From: Actinomortierella ambigua
Taxonomy: Eukaryota > Mortierellomycota > Mortierellomycetes > Mortierellales > Mortierellaceae
Direction of reading: 5' to 3'
DNA length: 22,605 bases
Assembly (NCBI GenBank): GCA_016098155.1
Contig: JAAAJB010000073.1
Coordinates: 61,731-84,335, forward strand
In this document: positions 10,690 through 18,999 of the stretch, in pieces
Layout: each line of letters starts with the position of its first letter
Numbering within the stretch: the first letter of the stretch is position 1
Translations under genes and position numbers: made by a program
Notes under the pieces: generated by a model
Database searches by the model: none
Told to the model about the DNA's origin: nothing
The model's input: the letters and a program-made list of their open reading frames with translations, nothing else

Positions 10690-12739
10690 GCAATTACAAC
10701 TCCAGCAACTGCAGCAGCTCCAACAGTTGCAACAACAGCAGCTACTTCAGCAGCAACAGCCTCAACTCCAGGCAGCTCAGCAACTTCAGGCGGCAAACTT
10801 GGCAGGCCTCGGTACCCAGGCAGCACTTAATTTCCTCCGTGCCAACCCAGGATTGTCGTTGCAGAACCCCAAGGTGCAGCAGTTACTCCGCCAGCAACAA
10901 ATTCAAATGCTGCAGCAGCAGCAGGCGGCAGCAGCGGCGGCGGCGGCTCAGCAGGCGCAGCAACAAGCCCAAGTCCAAGCGGCTCAGCAACAGCAACAGC
11001 AGGTGGCTGCTCAGCAACAGGCCACCTCGTCACCACTGGTTCGTCCCATGTCGTCGCCGCTGACAGGTTTTGCAAGCCCACAGATGCAGGCCCATGCTTT
11101 ACAGCAAGCTCAGCTTCAGCACGCTCAGCAGCAGGCTGCGGCTCAGCAACAGCAGCAGGCGCAGCAACAGATGTTGGCCCAGCAACTGCAGCTTCAACAG
11201 CAGCAACAACAACAACAGTTGCAGCAGCTGCAGGCACAGCAACTGCAAGCCCAGAAGCAGCAACAATTGCAACAGCAACTCCAGCAGGCTCAACAGCTAC
11301 AGATGCAGGTCCAGCGGGCCGCCCAATTGCAACAGCACGCACTTCAGAAGCAACAGCAGCAACAGCAGCAGCAACAGCAAGCCCAAATGCAACAAAACAA
11401 GACGCCTACAGGATCGCCACGTCAGGCAGCCACGCCTCAGATGGCAGGTATGGCACCCGCCTTGACGGCCGGACCGACGACCCCCAACGGTGCAACTCAG
11501 GGCCTGATGGCTGGTCAGCTGAACGGAACAGTTGGTACAACATCTGGTGTGGGTACGCCTTCGACTCCAGTTATGTCTGCGAGCGGGATTGCCAATAATG
11601 CAGCAGCGCAGGCCAAGGCTGGGATGTCTCAGGTCCCTGGTAGCGTTGGTACACCGGTCCTCACCAAGATGACTGTCAACAGCCCCGTGTTCCGGGCGGC
11701 GTCAACAGCATCGTCTGCAGCGTCTGGCGCTAGTGTGACACCAACAGCAGCACAGACGCCGACGATGACCCATGCCCAACTCGGTCTCCAGCAGCAGCAG
11801 CAACAGCAGCAGGTGCAGGTGCAGCAAGTAGGACAGGTGCAAGCTGGCGGTCAAGTGGTGACATCTCTTCCCAACGTTCAAGTCACGCAGGCAAACTCAC
11901 AGCCACAGCAGGGAGTTGTCACTCAGCCAAACGGCACTGTTCCCGCTACGGGGGCCATGTCAACACCCCCAATGTCCTCGCTGGCGACGATACCGACAGA
12001 GCCGACGGCGACGATGATTGCGAAGCTTGCACAGCACTATCCCAACATGCCTCGTAGCCAGGCCGAAGCCCAGGCGCGTCAACAGCTGCTGCGATTCTTT
12101 GAGCAAAAGCGCCAGCAAGCCGCCGCAGCCGCCGTTGCAGCTCAACAGCAACAGCAGCAGCAACATCAACAGCAGGCGCAACAACAGGTCCAGCAGCAAC
12201 AAATGCTCCTTCTTCAACAGCAACAGGCAGCCCAGCAGGCAGCCGTAGCAGCTGCGCAACAAGGTGGGCAGGTGACGGTGTCGAACGCCATGATGCAGTC
12301 AACGGGTGTTGTTGGTGTCAATGTGACAGCGGGCCAAGTGAGCATGGGTCAGGTGCCCCAGATGGCGGGTAGTCCCGTTGTGACGGCAGCGACGGCCGCG
12401 GCAGCCGCGGCAGCAGCAGCGGCTCAGGCGCAAGCCCAGGCACAAGCGAATGGGGCTCTGACGAACCAGCAACGGTTGGTGCAGCTTCAGCAACAGCAGC
12501 AGCAGGCCATTGCGCTGCAACAGCAGCGGTTACAGCAACAGCAGCTTGCCCAGAGGCAACTGGCGATGCAGCAACAACAACAGCAGCAGCAGCAGCAGGC
12601 GGCAGCACTGGCCTTGCAGCAGCAACAACAGCAACAGGCGCTCGCGATGCAACAGGCTCAGCAACAGGCCCAGCAACAGGCCCAGCAACAGGCCCAACAA
12701 CAACAGCAGCAGCAGCAACAACAAAATCAGCCCAAGTAA
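6534..12739 (+). CDS. EAF1: EAF1/VID21-like scaffold of the NuA4 histone acetyltransferase
   Basis: Eaf1 is the assembly platform of NuA4; its HSA domain binds actin and Arp4, and a SANT domain follows. Exons 6534-6548, 6671-6729, 6837-6989, 7087-8323, 8425-10020 and 10118-12739 join in frame to 1,893 residues. Intron donors are GTAAGT, GTATGT, GTAAGA, GTAAGT and GTATGT, and the last intron has a perfect TACTAAC. An N-terminal helical segment ([17 protein letters not shown]) lies near residues 28-45. The HSA domain is about 430-488 ([18 protein letters not shown]). A basic YKKRKR lies near 9190. The SANT domain is about 818-875 ([24 protein letters not shown]), followed by the family signature [17 protein letters not shown]. 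From about 1045 to the end the chain is Gln/Ala-rich, interrupted by a helix containing [21 protein letters not shown] near 12020-12090. There is no ATPase domain, unlike animal p400. The tiny first exon is the least certain; ATG at 6689 is the alternative start. Confidence 0.9.
10021..10117 (+). other. EAF1 intron 5
   Basis: Phase-0 intron of 97 bases with donor GTATGT, branch site TACTAAC at about 10087-10093 and acceptor CTATAG. It gives a good local template for how introns look in this genome. Confidence 0.9.
10360..10690 (+). repeat. Ala-Gln dipeptide repeat running into polyglutamine, inside EAF1
   Basis: Hexanucleotide-type repeat built from CAGGCA, CAAGCA, CAGGCG and CAGGCT units, coding a long alternating Ala-Gln run. 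From about 10635 it passes into mixed CAA/CAG polyglutamine. The frame stays open throughout, and synonymous codons vary from unit to unit. Confidence 0.95.
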
Positions 12740-13970
12740 ACTCTCTACCTCACCACCACCACCACCACTATCACCCCCCAAAAAAAACTCTTCAGCAGGT
12801 CGTGAGATAAAGTGTTTCTTTGTCCAGTTCTCGCTTTTACATCCTCATCCTCCTTTTTTTTTCTTTGCCCTTCCCGTACTTTGTTTGTACCATTTCTTTC
12901 GTTCTTAGTATTTTCACCCCACCCACCTGTACATGTTTAAACAAAAAAAAAAGAAAACAAGAAAAAAAAAAAGTCTAGCTTTCGAGCCCACTGCACCCCC
13001 CAATAAGTCCGATCAGATGTATGATAGCGTGATAGTGTGGTGGGTGATTTGGTGATAGCGAGGATGATCTGGGGGAGAGATCTAACGGAGAAATCAACAA
13101 GGTAGTCTCGGCAGGCTGTGCCCGATTCTTCCTTCTCGCGTCTATGACAGCATTCATCGATTTAGATTTTTGTATAGGGGGAAGGAGGGAGTGAAGAGAG
13201 CAATGGTTGAACATATCATCCAGCTCCTCATCTCGCCCGTCCTGGTCTCTATTACTCCTATTTCTTTCTTTTGCATAAATCAACTGCGATTCAGCTGCCG
13301 CATGCACAGAGACCGGGCCGACCGGATAAGCCACGATCGATGCATTCACTTGTTCAAACTCGCGTATTCTGCCATACACTAAGATTCTTGAATCAACGTC
13401 AACCCATAATGCAACCCCCCCCCCCTTCCTTCCCTCTCTCTTTCCCTTCATGATGTCCAAAAGAGAGAGAACCTCACTTTGATTCGTCCCACAAACAACA
13501 TTTTCGTGCCCCCCCCCCACACACACACTCACACATAGCACATAGCACATACACACCATTGAGCCACCTCCCTTTTTTTGTAGTCTCCTGCATCACCTTT
13601 TGCTCCTCCTATTTTTTTGTTGCTGTTTGTCGTTATGGTCTTTGATACTGCAGTTTTCGTTTGGTTCGCATAAACATACTCAAACAAAAGTCTCTTTTCA
13701 CATTCTCGGTGGAACAAAAAAGGACTTTGCAACAACCCCATTTCTCCCTCTCCCCCCCCCCACACAAGTGACGCAAAATCTGCAAGAATTAAATAGAGAA
13801 AGGGGGGAGGAGGTATAAGCAGTAGAAGATGATTTGTTGAATAAAAGAAAAGGTCTACGTGTTCACATGAAGGAACGGGGAGACAGCGAGCTGAGAGAGA
13901 CGGACCAGACAGACCAGACAGACAGAGAGGAGAGAGAGAGTATATTGTTGCGTGTGATCATTTTTGTTAT
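12740..13970. other. Convergent intergenic region after EAF1
   Basis: 1,231 bases between the EAF1 stop and the stop of the next minus-strand gene. Just after EAF1 comes a CCACCACCACCAC run, then T-rich DNA and CTGTACATGTTTAAAC at 12927-12942 followed by A runs, a plausible 3'-end signal. Further on are C runs (about 13417-13425, 13509-13518, 13754-13763), CA repeats, a plus-strand AATAAA at 13839-13844, and GACCAGACAGA-type repeats at about 13900-13925. One minus-strand open frame (12975-13559) is discussed under rejected items. Confidence 0.6.
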
Positions 13971-14426
13971 CTAGCCGTAATAGGGCAGGCCAGCACCGCC
14001 GACAAAGGTCTTGAAGACGACCAAGTCCATCGCTTGCTGACGGACATGCCGAGCCTCCTCTAGTTCTCGCAACCGTTGCCGCCTCTCCCTTTCATGATCA
14101 TCTGCTGCTTCTTGTTGGTTTTCCCTTTTGTTGTTGTTGTTGTTGCAGATGTCATCATCTGTCGATGCTTCATGCTGCTCCTTCTCTGATAGTGGCTGCT
14201 CATCATCCTGTTCTTTTTCCACCAATGACTGATGGCGTAAGCGGGCTGCTGCCAAAGGAGAGCCGGGACGAGGCTTTGTGGCGGCTCGAGAAGAAGGCGC
14301 TCTTGCTGCTGTTGTTGTGGTAGATGTCGACATGGTGGAACAAGGGATGGGCGGGATGGTGTAGGTGGAGAAGGACCATTGTAGAGCATCCTGGATGGCC
14401 TTTATACATGATTCGATGGGCTTCAT
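13971..14426 (-). CDS. Unrecognised small protein with charged coiled-coil-like C-terminal half
   Basis: 151 codons in one exon on the minus strand. I do not recognise the family. The N-terminal part is Ser/Thr/Ala-rich. The middle is acidic with an Asn run (NNNNNK, coded from a GTT repeat on the plus strand at about 14128-14143). A charged helix (HERERRQRLRELEEARHVRQQ) leads into a hydrophobic tail ending FVGGAGLPYYG. The helix and tail look more constrained than the rest and are the best handle for homology. The start at 14426 (MKPIESCIKAIQDALQW) gives the longest form; ATG at 14333 (MSTSTTTTAARAP) would give 120 residues. Upstream, the minus strand shows a possible acceptor CCATACAG near 14478, so an intron in the leader is possible. 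Without homology the call rests on frame length, composition and the upstream pyrimidine tract. Confidence 0.55.
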   Translation of the reverse strand: MKPIESCIKAIQDALQWSFSTYTIPPIPCSTMSTSTTTTAARAPSSRAATKPRPGSPLAAARLRHQSLVEKEQDDEQPLSEKEQHEASTDDDICNNNNNKRENQQEAADDHERERRQRLRELEEARHVRQQAMDLVVFKTFVGGAGLPYYG

Positions 14427-15152
14427 ATTTGGGTTGTCTTGCTGTTATGTTGACCCTTTAGGGAACTGGTTTTTTTTCTGTATGGAAAGAATAAAGACGT
14501 GCGGCGAGATCGTCGTAATGTTGTGTCAAAGGGCTCTCAGTGAATGGTTGTGAATCCCCTCTTCTCTTGGTTCGTGGCTCAATATCTGGACGTGAGTCAA
14601 TGTGATCTTGGCGTTTTTTTCCTTTGTATGGTCGTTTATTTTTTCCTGATGAGCCAAAAAAAGATGGGAATCGAAAATTACAAAGCGAGAAGAAGAATGA
14701 GGAGAAGAAGGAGAGGGGGAAGAAACTGTCACAGTGCCACTTTTTGTTCAAGCCTCTATGAAAAGGGTTTTCTGCTGCGGCAGTGCTTTTTTTTTTTTTG
14801 TGCAGCGGAAATTAGGGAGAGAAGGAAATGGCAGTGTAACATGCTCTCATTCAAAGTTGCTTCTAACGAACACAAAAAAGAAAAAGACCAAAGTAAAAAA
14901 TTAGCTCTTGGCTTTGGACGCGAATGACTCGCAATGATGGGAGAAAAAGAAAAATGACTCGAGACACAAACAAACAAAGAATGGTCCGTGCAGGCTTTGT
15001 GTTTTTTCTAACAATCACGTTTTGCCCAACTTGCCTCTGCTGGAATGAAATACCCCAAAGATATATACCCAGTGAAACGTTCGACTCCCGCCAACTCCGT
15101 TTCTAATACAAGAGAGCTGCAGCAGCAAAAGTGACGGGATAAGCAAGAAGGA

Positions 15153-15174
15153 AGAGAGAGAGAGAGAGAGAGAG
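15153..15174. repeat. GA microsatellite
   Basis: About eleven uninterrupted AG dinucleotides in intergenic DNA. Confidence 0.9.
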
Positions 15175-15578
15175 GGGAGGGTCGTTATCGGGTGTTACAG
15201 GAGCCGATGCGGAAGCTGTGCTGACTCTGACTGGTCAGCTGAAGTTCAATTATTCAACGCCCGACTGGCTCAGCATCGAACGAAAACTGGAGCCTTCTCC
15301 CCCGTGGCATTGCTGGGTTAAAAATGACCGTGCTCTCTCTCTCTGTCTCTCCTTATCAAAGACAGCTTTCGCTATCAGGGCGGTGATATCATTCGCCCAA
15401 GTCCAACGGACCGCAGCTAGATTTTTCCAAAATACTTACAAAATAAAAAAAGTACAGGGTTCTATCTCCTTATCCAAGGACCTTGTAATCATCCTATAAC
15501 TCCGTCAGCGGTTGCGTGCTTGTTATCCAGGTTTCTGGGATCAGAATGCGCTGCCTTTGATAAGAGGCGAGGCGAAAG

Positions 15579-15586
15579 TATAAATA
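15579..15586 (+). promoter_or_regulatory. TATA box of the 84-residue gene
   Basis: TATAAATA in the context GCGAAAGTATAAATACG, 208 bases before the ATG. It is followed by a strongly pyrimidine-rich leader (15640-15790) of the kind seen before the other genes here. Confidence 0.7.
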
Positions 15587-15793
15587 CGACCTTCCCATGG
15601 CCCAAACTCCTCCTGTTCGGATTACCAAGACCAAGAAACAAAAAAACAAGCCCTCACCCCCTCCTCTCTCTCTCTCACTCTTCGCGCACTCCATCACACA
15701 ACACACACACATACCCACCCACACAACCTTCATTCCCCAAGCATCTACACCTCGCAACCACACAATCTCAACCCCCACATATTATATATAACC

Positions 15794-16048
15794 ATGCACT
15801 ACACAAAGTCGACCAGCAAGAACACCACCCTGACCAACTCGGCCACAGCCCGCATCGCCCACGAGTCGCTGTCGTCCTCCTCCTCCAACTACGCCTTGAT
15901 GAACTCGTCCTCGCCCCGCACCTCCTTGCACCTGGCCCGCGGCAGCTCGTCCGCTGCCGATGCCGTCCAGCGGATCCGCGACGAGATGATGCGTATTGAC
16001 TTGACCAAGGCCATGAACTGTGGTCCTCACCAGCCTTTTACCATCTAA
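15794..16048 (+). CDS. Unrecognised 84-residue Ser/Thr-rich protein
   Basis: Single-exon gene; I do not recognise a family. The start MHYTKSTSK sits in a favourable context (AACCATGC). Residues 1-52 are Ser/Thr/Asn-rich and probably disordered (HESLSSSSSNYALMNSSS). Residues 53-75 (AADAVQRIRDEMMRIDLTKAM) form a probable amphipathic helix, and the chain ends NCGPHQPFTI. Codons are strongly biased to C-ending forms (AAC, ACC, GCC, CGC, ATC, GTC, GAC), more than in the neighbouring orphans, which suggests high expression. The gene is compact and complete: TATA box at 15579, CT-rich leader, and AATAAA at 16191 beyond the stop. There is no signal peptide or membrane segment. A small regulatory or stress-related protein is possible but is only a guess. 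Confidence 0.75.
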   Translation: MHYTKSTSKNTTLTNSATARIAHESLSSSSSNYALMNSSSPRTSLHLARGSSSAADAVQRIRDEMMRIDLTKAMNCGPHQPFTI

Positions 16049-16455
16049 GAAAGAGGAGAGGAAAAAAAATTTAATATTTTATCTCGCATGTACACACACA
16101 CCACCACCACACCACGCAGCAAAAAATGTATACCTCGATACCTCTCTCTCTACCTCTCTCTTGTTGCTCCTCACCCCCTCTCATCATACAAATAAACCTT
16201 GTACCATAGTCTCTTTAAAAACAACTTTCCATCAATTACACCCAGTTTTGCACGTTGATCAGATGCTTGTTTAAAAGGATATTATTATGTTGGGAGTGAA
16301 ATATATATGTACAATACAGAAAAAAGTAGTGGGTGTATATAAGATGATGATTGATGGGAGGTATTGCGAGGAGGGGGGGTATTGTGCAATAGTAGGGGTA
16401 TTTTTTTCTCTACTACTCATTCTCTCTCTCTCTCTCCCTTCTTTCTTTCTTTCTC
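16049..16455. other. Convergent 3' flanks of the 84-residue and the large Ser/Gln-rich genes
   Basis: The 407 bases between two stop codons. The plus-strand gene has its AATAAA at 16191. For the minus-strand gene, TACATATATATT (about 16301-16312, minus strand) is a likely 3'-end element. The two transcript ends therefore lie roughly 100 bases apart. A CT/CTTT repeat at 16418-16455 runs up to the minus-strand stop codon. Confidence 0.6.
16191..16196 (+). terminator. Poly(A) signal of the 84-residue gene
   Basis: Canonical AATAAA, 143 bases after the stop codon at 16046-16048. Confidence 0.7.
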
Positions 16456-18962
16456 TTAGTTGCCCATGACCGAGCACGTCTGACGATAGTCCATCACGGG
16501 CGAGACGATGGCCACGGCGGCTGTTGCGGCCGACGCCAGGGGCTGGAAGGCATACTTGGATTTGGGGACCAACATGAACGCAATGTCCGCAAAGGGATCG
16601 CTTTCACTAGCACCCGAAAGTGGCTCCTGAGAAGAAGAAGAAGAAGAGGAGGAGGAGGAGGAGGGGGATGAAAGTAGAGGAGGAGGAAGAGGATAGGATG
16701 GCGGCGTCGCCCGTTGTTGTTGTTGCTTCCCGCTGCTTTGTCGAGGTGCAACGTTATAACCGGCGTTGGGCGAGGTGTTGGTCGACAAAAATGAGGGGGA
16801 CGAGGACGACGAGGTGGAGGCAGCGGTCGCGCCATTGTGATTCCTTCGCGTCGCCGCCGCCAACAGTGCTGCAACTTGCTCGCGTGTCCGTCGAGCCTCT
16901 TCCAGGTCTGGACGGTGCGACAAGGCGCTTGTTGTGAAGATGGTGGTCACCTCCATCATCGCCGTCCTTGTGGTAGTAGTGGTGGTGGTGGTAGTGGTAG
17001 CGGTAGTGGTGGTCATCCCTGGCTGATCATGGGAACTTGAGACATCAGTTGTAGTTGAGGAGGAGGATGACTTGTCATTGCTATCAATCACGTTGTTGTC
17101 GTTGCTGTTGTGACTCGAAAACTCGATCCCCTTGCCATTGGCCAGACGCATCGAGTCGCCGAATCCAGGGAGCATCAACGACGACGACAAGGGCGACGGC
17201 TCCAAACAGCTGCTGTTGTTATTGCTGCCACTCCTCTGTTGGTAATGCGATCGTGGTCGTCCCAGAGTCACCCGACGGTGGATACGTGGCTTTGGCTTTT
17301 GAGACGATGACGACGATGACGAGGATGATCCTTCGCTAGGGTGCTGGTGGAGTCCAGCAGAGACTACACCGGTGGGTGGAAAGTACTTGATATCCTGTCC
17401 TTCTTCCTCCGTCGCTCCTTGTTGCTGCTGCTGCCTCTCCTGCTGCTCGGCCGCCTCCTTCAGCACCGCCAATGAGGTCTCTGACACAGATATGGCCTGG
17501 TGACGAGCCTTTGTCTTGGCGTTGATGACACCCAGTGGAGGAGACGTAGTATTACTATTTTGGTTCTCCTTGATGATACTGCTGGTGCTGTTGGTGCTGT
17601 TAGTGGTGGTGGTACTGCTGCTGGTGCTGGTGTTGGCGTTGGCATTGTTCTCTTCCTCTTCATCCTCCTCAGCCTCCACGTCTTCCTCCACACCCTCATC
17701 CTCGTCCGACCCCTTCTCGGAACTGGCTGGCAAAAACTCTTGGGCCTCTAGCGCCAACACACCCAGGGGGTCATGGTTGCTGGGCGACGGGGCCGCATAG
17801 GACTTTGGCCGTGCCGACAGCGTGCACCGACGGGCAAGGTTGCGGAGCGATGGCAGTGAGGGACTCAGGCCACGGAACGCTGACATGGACTTGCGTACCT
17901 CGGCGACGTCTCGTGCGCTGATGAGATTGAGAGGAGGAGGAGGAGGGGGAGTAGTAGTAGAGGCATCGGCTGCCGTTATGCCGGAGGTGGTGGCGCCAGC
18001 AACGACAGCAGTAGCCATGGCGAGATCGGATGGGGAGAGAACAAGGGACGGAGACGACGACGACGACAATTGTGCCGAAACTTCTTGCTGAGCGTCGCCA
18101 GCGAGGCTCAGAAGGCGTGAAGGCGGGGTGTGGTCGGTCGGCGTTTCACTGGCTGGGGTGGTAGTGGTAGAGGTAGTGGTGGTAGTGGAAGTCACCATCA
18201 TCGTCGACTTTGGCTTTCGGAATCGGACACTGGCCTTTCGGATGACGCGCTCGATCATACCGGCACCCGAGGTAGTAGTCGAGGAGTCCAGAGTAGCATC
18301 ATTACTGTTCTTGCAGCCTCGCTGGACAAACCAGCCTGACCATCGCTTCTCGCTGTTGTGTCCAGGCCCTTGGGCGCGGGATCGTTGGATTCCCAATGCT
18401 TGGGCAGTCTGGGGCGAGAGGGACGAGGCAACGGATCGGCTGAGAGATGAAGTGCGCATGACGACCTCACTCTCGACATGCAGCATCTTGCCGTAGGACG
18501 AGAGGTGGTGTGGATGGTACTGTCGCTGTTGAGGATGAATATGAGAAGATTGGTGATGATATTGGTAAGACAAGGATGATGATGGCTGATTGGATCCGGC
18601 CATCCGACACGGACCGCGTTCAATGTTTCTGCTACTACTACTACTGTTACTGCTTACCATTGAGAGAGGACGGCCACCAAGGTGGTCATATCCAAGTCCT
18701 CCGCGACGAAGACCACCGTGTATCCGTGCATCACGCTCGGCGCGAGCATCTTCCTCAAACTGCTGCTGCTGGTAGTAATGATGGCGCTCCCAGGCAAGCT
18801 GCCGAGCTGTCCGCTTCTGACGAACGCTGGAGGGCTCGGGCACAGGGAAGATGGTGGTCGTGGAAGGTGTAGGGGAGATACCACGACCAGGAGGTCGCCC
18901 ACCACCACCCATCATATGTACCGGTGAGGCCGATCGGTTATAGTAGTGTTGATGTAGTAGAT

Positions 18963-18999
<37 letters not shown>

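Larger units (their letters stand above)
14427..15793. promoter_or_regulatory. Divergent region between the 151-residue and 84-residue genes
   Basis: 1,367 bases. The part next to the minus-strand gene is purine-rich on the plus strand (about 14683-14728), that is, pyrimidine-rich on that gene's sense strand. A TA-rich element (GATATATACCC, 15059-15069) could serve minus-strand transcription. A GA microsatellite lies at 15153-15174. The part next to the plus-strand gene carries its TATA box and CT-rich leader. A minus-strand frame at 14458-14600 ending LYSFHTEKKPVP has coding-like residues but ends in a stop before 14426 in another frame; it may be leader sequence. Confidence 0.5.

Noticed and set aside
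10089..10826. Long antisense frame rich in Val, Pro, Ala and Leu opposite the EAF1 Ala-Gln repeat
   Set aside because: CAG/CAA and GCN repeats lack stops on the opposite strand, so open antisense frames are expected. The plus-strand frame continues a recognised gene.
12975..13559. Minus-strand open frame of 194 codons between EAF1 and the 151-residue gene
   Set aside because: It starts inside a CA/TG repeat (MVCMCYVLCVSVCVGGG), crosses C homopolymers, has no leader-like pyrimidine tract or recognised motif and overlaps probable 3' flanks. A transcript would be needed to revive it.
15072..15092. GTTCGACTCCCGCC resembling a tRNA B box
   Set aside because: The flanking five-base arms do not pair and no A box or acceptor stem is found upstream, so it cannot fold as a tRNA.
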